NCBI RefSeq assembly: GCF_009649745.1
Contig: NZ_WJNG01000011.1
Location: forward strand, 124,001-188,000
From: Aquibacillus halophilus
GTDB lineage: Bacteria; Bacillota; Bacilli; Bacillales; Amphibacillaceae
Direction: 5' to 3'
Length of the DNA: 64,000 bases
This document shows, piece by piece, positions 47,498 through 56,198 of this stretch (its first letter is position 1; each line of letters begins with the position of its first letter). A program made the translations under genes and the position numbers. The notes beneath the pieces are model-generated. The model was given only the letters and a program-made list of their open reading frames with translations. It searched no databases and was not told the origin of the DNA.

Positions 47498-50400
47498 CTA
47501 TTCCCATTCCTTTAAAGATGAAAAAAAACGTTTGATTTTTTCAGTTAGCCTGCCTGCCTTATCTTTATCCGGACGCTGTTTTCTCCATTCATGATAGCTT
47601 GCAATTCCTATCAGTGTAGAACCTGCGATTAACAAGTAAGCCCACCATGGCATATTACCCCAATATGGTTTCGTTTGGTACATTACATTAAATAATAAAA
47701 CACCAATACCTACAAAAAAGTAGATTTTTATCCTATATTGCATGCCGATAATGATAGATAGAAGGGCTAAACTTCCCATTAAAACAGCATCCCATACTGT
47801 ATTACTTTCAATAGCATCTACTATTAAATAGGCTGTAACTAAAAGTAGAACAATTAACTCTACATACTTCATAATCTTGCTATAGTTATTCCAAGTTCGT
47901 AAGCTCAAGAAGATGGTGACGGATAATATAGGTAAAACTGTCAATTCCGCTCTGATAAGATTAGGAATCCATGAATAGAATTCAGATAACACTAAGAAAT
48001 AAGCCGGAATAATACTAATAGCGCCTAACGTTTTGAAAGTCAGTTTAGGCATTAAATTATTTAGTCGGTTATCCTGAGAAAAGAACCAGATGCTTATAAG
48101 TAATATCGGCGCGATTTCAATCCAGACAGTGTTCTGCTCAGTCACGAATGAAATTGAATAAAATAAATAAAAGAGTGCTATGATCGAATACCAATCTACA
48201 TAGCTATTATTTTTTTCCAGATAATACAATTTTTCATATAAGTAACGCCCGACAATAAGCAAGATTAAAAAACTAGCCATACAAATGAAGTAAATCACTA
48301 TTGAATCAAACATATGACGTTGCTGCTCCCAGACTAGTAGTGTCAGAGCTAAGGGTATAACCGAAAAGACGGAGAGTTTCCGCTTGTGTAAAAACAATAA
48401 GTTAAATAAAACATATCCAAATATAGGTATCAATTCGATTGGTGAAAACATGTACCTTTCCGTTACAACTGTAAACAACCCCACCAGTGAAAATGGAATT
48501 ATATACCACCCAATTCGATCACGCCAATTTTTTTGCTTAATAACTAGCCAACCAATTGCCATTAGAACACTAGATATTAACCATATATATGGTGAAGGCA
48601 TCTGTACAAATAGATTATAATAACCTATGTTCGTTGCCAGCAAAATCGGAATTAGAGTCATTGCTGCATATAGGAAAACTTTAATTTGCCATTCGTTCGA
48701 CCTAATAATTGTACTGTACAAATATATTGAAAATGGTACAAATAAAACCAATGGATTTATGTTTCCGCTTAAAACACTATCTAGTATAACCACCAAAATT
48801 AGTAGGAATAAAGTTACTTGAGCAAACCAGAAGAAATATGGTTTTAGCTGTTGAACTTTTTTCCCTGCAAAATATTCAATTAATAAAAGAATGACCGGAC
48901 CAAACATTAGGTAAACAATACTTTGTTCATATGAATCAAGCGGTAATGGGCTTAATAATGAGCCATAAAACGCGAATGATGTTAATGCAACCAATAACCA
49001 GAAGATCGTTAGTTTAGTCCTGTGAACAAACCACACAAACACTCCAATTCCAATTAATAATAATAATGGTCTAACAAAATACTCATCAATTTCAATATAG
49101 TCAAGTAATTGCAAAAGACTAAATAAATAGGCAAATTGTCCGGTATAGAAGGTAGATCTAGATAAACCACTCTCACTATATCGCCCCCACCCAATACTAA
49201 TCCCAAATAGCAACATACCTGCTACGGCATAATGAAATGGAATATTGAAATTATTTTCATATTCAACCGAAACACTTATAAATTTTGGATAAAGAACTAA
49301 AAAACCTAAGAGTATGCTCACTGAATGCCCCCATTCAGCAATGATCCTCTCCTGAACTCCTTGAGTTTTTTTGATCACGATAAAGCTAAGCACTGCAAGC
49401 ACTAGGAAGAAACATGCCACTTTAATATATTCCATCGCTAGGGCACTATAAGCGATACACCCTATCATTAGAGTTATTGATAGATAATAGCTACTCCTTT
49501 GAATTGGAAGTATAAATTTATGCTTGTTATATATCCCTATCGCAAGGAACAACCCGACACCAAACAAGAACATAAACAAATCGGGGTGGTTAATACCAAT
49601 CCAACTATTTATATTTTCCCAAAGTTGAAATCCCGCAACAATAATAAAGACAGGTGATAGATATTTGAATATCTTGTAGTTTGTTAAATAAGCCAAATAA
49701 CAATAATTCAATGCTATAACAATATAAGCCACTAACAACACTAGGCTATTTTCATCAGCCTTTAAAACTATGCCCTGATAACTCACATAGACAAATACAA
49801 AAAATGAAATGATTCCGCTTGTAAAACGGAACATTCTCTCTAGGTAACTATTATTTTTTGTGATGAAGGAGAAACTTATATAGACTATGCCTACTAATGA
49901 ATAGATTATAAATTCAACGTTTGCCAAAAAGGTATGCTCTACAAGCTGATAAACTCCGTAAGCAAATAGCGCAGTAAATACAAATTGGTATTCCTTTGTT
50001 CTGTAAACATAAACCATTGAAATATAGATAGCTGCAGTTAACAAAAGGTTAAAACTATAGAAAACTGCCTGTTCGTAAATAAATAACATCAATAATGTAG
50101 AAATTACTAAGTTTAACTGTGAATATGCTGGGAGTTCCTTTATGAATATAGCAATTCTTTGATTTACATTGATACGATGATAAACGTATAACAATGCAGC
50201 ATTGAACAGCATAATCAAAAGATAAAATCCATCTAAGGATACTCCTGTAGAAGCAATTAGGAAAGCCACAGTTAATGTTAAAAATATGTAGGAAATCCAA
50301 ACAAATAGGCGGCTCCTATGTTTCATTGCATTTCTCATATAAAGCGGAAGGGGAATTAAAGCTCCGATAAGACCTAAGAAATATCTCCCTTCACCTGTCA

Positions 50401-50947
50401 ATGAAAGATAGGTGCCTATTAGCTCAAAGAATCCAATTGCTACTACAACAATAGGAATGAGCAAACTGCCAAGTGTTAAAAAAGCAAAGGCTGTTTTTTC
50501 AATCTTTAAGAGCTTACTAGAAACTCCGCTTAATAGTAAAAAGAAAATAGCAATAAATGAAATGGAAAATACTCTTAATCCGGGCCCCATCTGTTCCCAA
50601 TTACTAGTCGCAACTACTAAGCCACTAATAAGCAATAATACAACACCTAGTATAAGCGACCAACTGATGTTCCGCTCCCGAACTTGTTCTTTGGTTAATT
50701 TCTTTTTCGGCTTCTCTTGTTTTTTTGGTTGTTGCTTCTCCTTTATTTCTCCATTAGGTTCAGCTTCGATCTTTTCAGCCAGTATGTATCCTTCTTGATT
50801 TGCTTCCCTTTGTCTTTTTATCGCCATTTTATTATAAGAACTGATAAGGAATTGGTAGTCTTTATCATTTATAAAATTATATTTTTTAAGATCTGCTAGC
50901 TCGTTTCTGACTATGTCTTCTCGTTCTTCTTGAGGTAATTTTTCCAT
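47498..50947 (-). CDS. very large polytopic membrane protein of unknown function
   Basis: 1149 residues. Residues 1-90 are cytosolic and charged, with a short YNFINDKDYQFLISSYNKM helix and a Lys/Gln/Glu-rich linker. From residue 93 to the C-terminus roughly 30 predicted transmembrane helices follow, beginning with SWSLILGVVLLLISGLVVATSNWEQMGP. That motif resembles DUF2157/SCO7613-type membrane proteins. A short basic tail ends the protein. No transporter, enzyme or channel motif is visible, so no function is offered. ATG 50947 is followed by MEKLPQEERED. Single-gene unit with its own terminator. Confidence 0.85.
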   Translation of the reverse strand: MEKLPQEEREDIVRNELADLKKYNFINDKDYQFLISSYNKMAIKRQREANQEGYILAEKIEAEPNGEIKEKQQPKKQEKPKKKLTKEQVRERNISWSLILGVVLLLISGLVVATSNWEQMGPGLRVFSISFIAIFFLLLSGVSSKLLKIEKTAFAFLTLGSLLIPIVVVAIGFFELIGTYLSLTGEGRYFLGLIGALIPLPLYMRNAMKHRSRLFVWISYIFLTLTVAFLIASTGVSLDGFYLLIMLFNAALLYVYHRINVNQRIAIFIKELPAYSQLNLVISTLLMLFIYEQAVFYSFNLLLTAAIYISMVYVYRTKEYQFVFTALFAYGVYQLVEHTFLANVEFIIYSLVGIVYISFSFITKNNSYLERMFRFTSGIISFFVFVYVSYQGIVLKADENSLVLLVAYIVIALNYCYLAYLTNYKIFKYLSPVFIIVAGFQLWENINSWIGINHPDLFMFLFGVGLFLAIGIYNKHKFILPIQRSSYYLSITLMIGCIAYSALAMEYIKVACFFLVLAVLSFIVIKKTQGVQERIIAEWGHSVSILLGFLVLYPKFISVSVEYENNFNIPFHYAVAGMLLFGISIGWGRYSESGLSRSTFYTGQFAYLFSLLQLLDYIEIDEYFVRPLLLLIGIGVFVWFVHRTKLTIFWLLVALTSFAFYGSLLSPLPLDSYEQSIVYLMFGPVILLLIEYFAGKKVQQLKPYFFWFAQVTLFLLILVVILDSVLSGNINPLVLFVPFSIYLYSTIIRSNEWQIKVFLYAAMTLIPILLATNIGYYNLFVQMPSPYIWLISSVLMAIGWLVIKQKNWRDRIGWYIIPFSLVGLFTVVTERYMFSPIELIPIFGYVLFNLLFLHKRKLSVFSVIPLALTLLVWEQQRHMFDSIVIYFICMASFLILLIVGRYLYEKLYYLEKNNSYVDWYSIIALFYLFYSISFVTEQNTVWIEIAPILLISIWFFSQDNRLNNLMPKLTFKTLGAISIIPAYFLVLSEFYSWIPNLIRAELTVLPILSVTIFLSLRTWNNYSKIMKYVELIVLLLVTAYLIVDAIESNTVWDAVLMGSLALLSIIIGMQYRIKIYFFVGIGVLLFNVMYQTKPYWGNMPWWAYLLIAGSTLIGIASYHEWRKQRPDKDKAGRLTEKIKRFFSSLKEWE

Positions 50948-51189
50948 CCATCTTCCCCCTAAAATAAACCTTTACTCACTTACTTATAGTTAGACAGTCT
51001 AGTTAGAATTACCTTCTTTTTTACAAGTAAATATTATACGTAGTTGGTCTTCTTTATTAAGCCTTTCTGATAATTCCTATTTAAATATAGGCTGTTTTCT
51101 AAAAGATTGTTGTTATTTTCGAATAGTCCATAGACTCCGACGTAACCATCTGACTTCCTTACGGTCTTTATGGGAATAATGCTATTTCG

Positions 51190-51310
51190 CCGCTGCGGAA
51201 AAACACTCCCTTTCCATGGGGAACGCCTCAGCCTCCTCGCTCGTAAAGAACACTCACTGCGGGGTCTTCAGACTGTTCCTTTCCCATAGGAGTGTCGTAT
51301 TTTTCCTCCG
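51190..51310 (+). repeat. structured interspersed repeat, copy R3
   Basis: Same family and orientation as R1. P1 is GGAAAAACACTCC (51197-51209) with GGAGTGT (51289-51295) plus TTTTTCC (51300-51306), interrupted by a 4-base bulge. P2 pairs ATGGG (51216-51220) with CCCAT (51283-51287). The conserved GCCTCAGCCTCCTCG and GCGGGGTCTTCAGAC segments are present. P3 is poorly paired in this copy. The spacer 50948-51189 holds no gene; around 51117-51190 it carries scraps that look like a worn copy. Confidence 0.83.
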
Positions 51311-51378
51311 CTTTGAGTAGCTCACTGTTCAAGGGTGGATCCTTGAGACAATAAATTCATGGGTTTTTTCTTAATAAA

Positions 51379-51425
51379 AAAACACTACTACTAGCGTAGG
51401 CGGAATCCATGGACATCTCGAAAAT
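51379..51425 (-). repeat. fragment of the structured repeat, R5
   Basis: Sequence AACACTACTACTAGCGTAGG, continuing into CGGAATCCATGGAC, aligns with the outer flank and first stem of R2 (AACACCACTACCAGTGAGG...). The inner part and far arm are missing or unrecognisable, so this is a truncated copy between R3 and R4. Confidence 0.55.
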
Positions 51426-51547
51426 ACCTGGGTTACTCGTCGCATGAGAACTTTGTTCCTTTTCACTCTAGAGTCGATTGTCTACACCACAATCAACCAT
51501 TATAAGTATTTAGCTCTGGCTGGTTTAATGTAGTAGTTATCAAACAC

Positions 51548-51675
51548 AACACTATACTAACGCAGGAAGTACACGGAGACTCCTGCGGGAGGGAATGGCA
51601 TAGGTGAGACCCCACAGTGCGTAGCACGAGGAGGCTCAACAGCCACCCGCGGAAAGCGTAGTGTATTTCCGTAGT
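51548..51675 (-). repeat. structured interspersed repeat, copy R4 (inverted relative to R3)
   Basis: Opposite orientation to R3. P1 is GGAAGTACAC (51565-51574) with GTGTATTTCC (51661-51670), one G-T wobble. P2 pairs GCGGG (51584-51588) with CCCGC (51646-51650). P3 is GTGC-GTA-GCAC (51617-51627). Conserved GAGACCCCAC and CGAGGAGGCT segments flank P3. No gene overlaps; 51676-51763 shows nothing. Confidence 0.83.
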
Positions 51676-51763
51676 GGTGAAGAGCGTGGTATGTTACGAC
51701 GCTTTTTATATCAAGTACGAAGATTAAAAAGCAACAAAACTTACGAAAAGAGCCTAAATAAAA

Positions 51764-51807
51764 ATAGATGACCCAATGATTGTATATTCATCAATTGAGT
51801 CATCTAT
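51764..51807 (-). terminator. terminator of the TrpXYZ-like operon
   Basis: ATAGATGACCCAATGAT pairs imperfectly with ATTGAGTCATCTAT across a loop, 13 bases after the ATPase gene stop. Confidence 0.8.
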
Positions 51808-51819
51808 TTATCCTTCTGA

Positions 51820-52614
51820 TTATCCTAAAACAGCACGATCATTTACTAATTGTTCTCCTCGAATTCGTTGAAATTCTTGTAATAGCTTTTCTATTGTGAG
51901 ATCTTGCTTTTCTTCACCTGAAACGTCAAGAATAATTTGTCCTTTATCCATCATAATCAAGCGATTGCCTAAATCCAATGCTTGCTGCATATTGTGTGTA
52001 ACCATTAAGGTAGTTAAGTGGAATTTCTCTACCACGTCACCGGTTAGCTTGGTGATCAGTTCCGCACGAGAAGGGTCTAATGCCGCCGTATGTTCATCAA
52101 GTAACAAGATGTTTGGTTCAGTAAAGGTCGCCATTAATAATGATAACGCTTGTCGTTCCCCACCAGATAGCATGCCCACTTTAGCATTCAAACGATCTTC
52201 AAGTCCTAAATGAAGCGTGTTTAAGTACTCACGAAATAACTCTCTCCGCTTCTTTGTAACCCCTATACGAAATCTGCGCTTCTTGTTTCTCGCATAAGCC
52301 ATCGCTAAGTTTTCTTCAATGGTCATCGAAGGAGCAGTTCCAGCCATTGGATCCTGGAACACCCTTCCTATATAATTTGATCGTTTAAATTCAGGTAGAG
52401 GGGTAACATCTTTATTATTTATTTTTACAGTTCCGATGTCGGGCTTCAAGCTACCGGAAACAACATTCATCAGTGTCGATTTCCCAGCACCATTACTACC
52501 AATCACAGTAACAAATTCGCCTTGTTCAAGAGTTAAATTAATATCCTGCAACGCCTTTTTTTCGTCAGGTGTATCTTCATTAAAAGTTACTGATATATCA
52601 CTCAAATATAACAA
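51820..52614 (-). CDS. ABC transporter ATP-binding protein (TrpY/Z-like amino acid importer)
   Basis: 264 residues. Walker A GSNGAGKSTLMNV near 38, Q-loop VFQDPMAGTAPSMTIEENL near 84, signature LSGGERQALSLLMA near 150, Walker B ILLLDEHTAALDPS near 170, H-loop VTHNMQQA near 202. The Walker B Glu is followed by HTAALD, as usual for the LivG-like group associated with PF04392 binding proteins. TTG start 52614 follows GGGGGCG. Only three bases separate it from the permease gene. Confidence 0.88.
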   Translation of the reverse strand: MLYLSDISVTFNEDTPDEKKALQDINLTLEQGEFVTVIGSNGAGKSTLMNVVSGSLKPDIGTVKINNKDVTPLPEFKRSNYIGRVFQDPMAGTAPSMTIEENLAMAYARNKKRRFRIGVTKKRRELFREYLNTLHLGLEDRLNAKVGMLSGGERQALSLLMATFTEPNILLLDEHTAALDPSRAELITKLTGDVVEKFHLTTLMVTHNMQQALDLGNRLIMMDKGQIILDVSGEEKQDLTIEKLLQEFQRIRGEQLVNDRAVLG

Positions 52615-52617
52615 TTG

Positions 52618-53604
52618 TTACGCCCCCTTTGCCTTGTTGTTTAAATCGATTCGTTTCCGTTGGCGTCGTTTTTGTTCTCTTACTGTTGCAATAACTTTAG
52701 GAGTAACTAAAGCTGCAACAACTAGAATTGCTGAGATCAACTTCATATCTCCCGTTTCAAGGAAATCCACCTTAAGCGCCGCCGTGACCACCATACGATA
52801 GACAATCGCCCCAAGTATAACTGCAAGTGTTGTTCTTACAATGGTTTTCTTTCCGAACAACGCTTCACCGATAATAACGGAGGCAAGTCCAATAACAATC
52901 ATTCCGATTCCAGATTTTAAATCTACAAAACCATCATTTTGAGCAATTAAGGCACCTGATAATGCTACCAATCCATTTGAAAAACCTAACCCAACAATTT
53001 TTAAGGTATCGGTATTTGCTGACAAACTACGAATCATCTTCTCATTATCACCAGTAGCTCGAAGTGCCAAGCCAATCTCTGTTTTTAAATAATAGTCCGT
53101 TATTAATTTTACGATCACTGTAATAATAATCATCACAAAGATAACAATCCATGTACCTGGTACTACTTCTACTCCGATGGAGGTAAGTAAACCGTTTAAA
53201 AATTGATCAATTCCTGTCTTTTCCCATGCCGTCTCTAGAAAATTAAACACAGTTGGTTCATTTAACAGTGGTATATTGGGACTCCCACCCATTATTCTTA
53301 AATTGATTGAATATAAGGCGGTCATCATTAAAATACCTGATAATAATGGATTTATTTTCCCTTTTGTATTTAATATCCCTGTAATGTTTCCAGCCACGAA
53401 ACCAGCCACTGCTGCTAGTACCGTTGCAATAATAGGTGAAACACCATTGACAATACACATTGCAGCAACTGCAGCACCAGTTACAAAACTTCCATCAACA
53501 GTTAAATCAGGAAAATCTAAAACCCGAAAAGATAAATAAACACCAAGTGCCATGATTGCAAAAATTATACCTGATTCAACGGCTCCGAACATTGAAAAAA
53601 ACAT
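52618..53604 (-). CDS. ABC transporter permease (branched-chain/Trp-type)
   Basis: 328 residues, about eight to nine membrane helices. ALGVYLSFRVLDFPDLTVDGSFVTGAAVAAM near 18, GKINPLLSGILMMTALYSINLRIMGG near 82, and LGFSNGLVALSGALIAQNDGFVDLKSGIGMIVIGLASVIIGE near 205 are typical of LivH-like permeases that pair with PF04392 binding proteins. AGGGAGAGATACAGC precedes ATG. The binding-protein gene lies upstream, separated by a terminator-like hairpin. Confidence 0.88.
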   Translation of the reverse strand: MFFSMFGAVESGIIFAIMALGVYLSFRVLDFPDLTVDGSFVTGAAVAAMCIVNGVSPIIATVLAAVAGFVAGNITGILNTKGKINPLLSGILMMTALYSINLRIMGGSPNIPLLNEPTVFNFLETAWEKTGIDQFLNGLLTSIGVEVVPGTWIVIFVMIIITVIVKLITDYYLKTEIGLALRATGDNEKMIRSLSANTDTLKIVGLGFSNGLVALSGALIAQNDGFVDLKSGIGMIVIGLASVIIGEALFGKKTIVRTTLAVILGAIVYRMVVTAALKVDFLETGDMKLISAILVVAALVTPKVIATVREQKRRQRKRIDLNNKAKGA

Positions 53605-53634
53605 GCTGTATCTCTCCCTTGTCGCTTAAAAAGA

Positions 53635-53671
53635 AAACCGACATTAAACCTTAACGGGATAATGTCGGTTT
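53635..53671 (-). terminator. internal hairpin between binding-protein and permease genes
   Basis: AAACCGACATTA pairs with TAATGTCGGTTT across a 13-base loop, followed on the minus strand by TTCTTTTT. It probably causes partial termination, giving more binding protein than membrane subunits. Confidence 0.82.
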
Positions 53672-53707
53672 AGTTTTACTATTAGTAAAATTTAAAGTTA
53701 AACAGTC

Positions 53708-54775
53708 TTACTCTTCTGCTGTTTCTAGGAATTGAGCTTTTTCATCCCACTCAGCATTCCATTCAATCCCCTGCTCTTCTGCAGCACCTTTATTAATAAA
53801 CAGCTGCATTTCAGGTGGAACCTCCACCGGAATATCCGATGTTGCTTTTTGACCTGTTAATACTTCAACTGCCATTTCACCAGCACGGTAACCTATCGTA
53901 TGGTAATCAATTCCAAAGGTTGCAAATCCACCTTTTTCTACAGAGTTCGGTTCACCAACAATTAGAGGTATATCTTGTTCATTCGCAACACCGATAACTG
54001 CTTCTAAAGCATCTACAACAGTGTTATCTGTAATAACATAAATAACATCTGCCTCACCAACTAATGTTGTCGTAGCTGTCTGTACATCGGCTGAAGTAGC
54101 GACAGTACGCTCGACTGTACTTAAACTAGTTCCTTCAATAGCAGCGTTTACTGCATCAATCTGAGCTACTGAATTTGCCTCACCAGAATTGTAAATAAGT
54201 CCAACTTTTGCTCCTTCAAAGTAAGTATCAATAAAATTCACTGTGTTTACTATTGAATCTGGGTGAAGGTCAAGTACACCAGTGATATTCTCACCTGGTT
54301 GATCCATCGCTTCCACTAATCCACCTGCAACAGCATCTGTTACAGAAGTAAAGATAATAGGAATATCACTAGTTGCTGATAAAGCACTTTGTGCACTTGG
54401 AGTGGAATTAGCGAAAATCAAATCCACATTATCTGCTACAAAGTTATTAGCGATAGTTTTACCATTATTCACATCATTTTGAGCACTTTGAAAATCATAC
54501 TCTACCTCTAAGCCTGCATCTGCGATTGCATCTTTAAAACCTTGGTAGGCAGCATCAAGAGAAGGATGCTCAACAATTTGTGTAGCACCAATTGTGTAAG
54601 TCTCTGTTTCCGCCTCATCTGATCCCTCACTTTGCTCTTCCTGGTCTGTCTCCTCTTCAGATTCTGCTGGAGAATCTGACCCTGAAGAATTGGTTTCTTC
54701 ACCTGCTCCACATGCCGCTAAAATTAACATACTTATAATTGCTAAACCCAAAAAATAGAGCCACTTGTTCTTCAT
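53708..54775 (-). CDS. ABC transporter substrate-binding lipoprotein (TrpX-like, PF04392)
   Basis: 355 residues. Lipobox LAACG near residue 20, a Glu/Ser-rich linker to about 58, then an ABC_sub_bind domain. ATQIVEHPSLDAAYQGFKDAI near 64, QSAQNDVNNGKTIANNFVADNVDLIFANSTPSAQSAL near 98, IIFTSVTDAVAGGLVEAM near 143. Relatives bind tryptophan, tyrosine or other small molecules; ligand not decidable here. GGGGGAGAATGACTA precedes ATG. First gene of the operon; no T-box leader is visible upstream. Confidence 0.88.
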   Translation of the reverse strand: MKNKWLYFLGLAIISMLILAACGAGEETNSSGSDSPAESEEETDQEEQSEGSDEAETETYTIGATQIVEHPSLDAAYQGFKDAIADAGLEVEYDFQSAQNDVNNGKTIANNFVADNVDLIFANSTPSAQSALSATSDIPIIFTSVTDAVAGGLVEAMDQPGENITGVLDLHPDSIVNTVNFIDTYFEGAKVGLIYNSGEANSVAQIDAVNAAIEGTSLSTVERTVATSADVQTATTTLVGEADVIYVITDNTVVDALEAVIGVANEQDIPLIVGEPNSVEKGGFATFGIDYHTIGYRAGEMAVEVLTGQKATSDIPVEVPPEMQLFINKGAAEEQGIEWNAEWDEKAQFLETAEE

Positions 54776-55008
54776 TAGTCATTCTCCCCCTATAATCTAT
54801 ATCTTTTAAATATTCTAAAGATTTGAAGAACATTATATCACATAATTACTTAACCATGTACATCTTTATACAATAAATTTCTGATATTATTTTATAGTAA
54901 AAGTGTATAAAATTTCTTAACTTGTTTAGAACTTCCATTTATAGCAAACTATAGAAGCACAGACTTCTTCTTATGTAATCCAATCCATATCAACGAGGAG
55001 TATTAAAT

Positions 55009-56124
55009 ATGCAAAATTTCATTGTTATTGGCGCGGGAATACTCGGTTCTTCAACCGCCTATCATTTAGCTAAGGCCGGGGCAAACGTCACAATGATTGA
55101 TCAAAAAGGACCGGGGCAAGCAACAGATGCGGCAGCTGGTATCGTTTGTCCGTGGTTATCTCAACGCAGAAATCAAGCATGGTACCAGTTAGCAAAAAAT
55201 GGAGCCCGCTACTATCCAAGCTTAGTCAACTCACTTGAAAAGGACGGGGAAGCTGATACTGGATATGCGCGTGTCGGAGCAATAAGTATTCATCAAGAAA
55301 AGAAAAAGTTAGAAGCAATGATTGAAAGAGCAATACAAAGGCGTGAAGATGCACCAGAAATAGGAGATATTAAACTTCTAAATGCGAACCAGACGAAATC
55401 ATTATTTCCTCCTTTGGCGGAAGGCTATGGGGCGGTACACGTTAGTGGTGCTGCTCGTGTGGATGGACGTTTATTACGTGACTCCTTACAACGAAGTGCC
55501 ATAAAACATGGAGCAAATTTTATTGAAGGCACCGCTAAAATTAAGCTAACCAACAACAAAGCAACAGGAGTTTTAATAAATGGTGATGAACTAGCTGCAG
55601 ATACAGTTATCGTTACTGCAGGAGTTTGGGCAAAAGATTTACTGAAGCCTTTGGGTGTGTCATTTTTAGTTGAATCACAAAAGGCCCAAATTGTGCATCT
55701 AAAGCTTCCTGAACAAGATACAAGCGAATGGCCTGTCGTAATGCCTCCGAATGATCAGTATCTGTTGGCCTTTGGTGATAGTAGAGTAGTTATTGGTGCT
55801 ACTCACGAAAACAATGTCGGACTAGATTATCGCGTTACTCCTGGTGGATTAAAGGAAATATTCGGAAAAGCCTTACATGTTGCTCCTGGACTTTCAACTA
55901 GCACTTTCATTGAGGCAAGAGTTGGATTTCGGCCATCTACTCCAGGATTTCTCCCGGTTATAGGATCACTTCCAACCCATGAAGGGGTTTTAATAGCAAA
56001 TGGTTTAGGTTCTTCAGGTTTAACTACAGGCCCTTATCTAGGGTCTGAGCTAGCAAAAATAGCTCAGGGGATACCTACGGAAATAAACGTAGACCTTTAT
56101 CCAGTAAGCGGGGCATTAGGATAA
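55009..56124 (+). CDS. FAD-dependent amine/amino-acid oxidoreductase (DAO family)
   Basis: 371 residues. N-terminal dinucleotide-binding VIGAGILGSSTAYHLAKAGANVTMIDQ, the DAO substrate-domain pattern through the middle, TVIVTAGVWAKDLLKPLG near 210, and the C-terminal GFRPSTPGFLPVIGSLPTHEGVLIANGLGSSGLTTGPYLGSELAK. Related to glycine oxidase and D-amino acid dehydrogenases; substrate unknown. AGGAGTATTAAAT precedes ATG. Divergent from the TrpX-like gene. Confidence 0.88.
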   Translation: MQNFIVIGAGILGSSTAYHLAKAGANVTMIDQKGPGQATDAAAGIVCPWLSQRRNQAWYQLAKNGARYYPSLVNSLEKDGEADTGYARVGAISIHQEKKKLEAMIERAIQRREDAPEIGDIKLLNANQTKSLFPPLAEGYGAVHVSGAARVDGRLLRDSLQRSAIKHGANFIEGTAKIKLTNNKATGVLINGDELAADTVIVTAGVWAKDLLKPLGVSFLVESQKAQIVHLKLPEQDTSEWPVVMPPNDQYLLAFGDSRVVIGATHENNVGLDYRVTPGGLKEIFGKALHVAPGLSTSTFIEARVGFRPSTPGFLPVIGSLPTHEGVLIANGLGSSGLTTGPYLGSELAKIAQGIPTEINVDLYPVSGALG

Positions 56125-56146
56125 TTGTATTTTTATACATTTACAG

Positions 56147-56191
56147 AAAAATCCCTCGAAGGAAATAAGCACTTTCCATCGAGGGATTTTT
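56147..56191. terminator. bidirectional terminator between oxidoreductase and ilvD
   Basis: AAAAATCCCTCGA pairs with TCGAGGGATTTTT over a 19-base loop, lying between two convergent stops. Confidence 0.92.
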
Positions 56192-56198
56192 AACATTA

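Noticed and set aside
50991-51001. TAGACAGTCTA palindrome upstream of the 1149-residue protein gene
   Set aside because: An 11-base palindrome in AT-rich sequence could be a TetR-type operator, but there is no adjacent regulator gene to support it.
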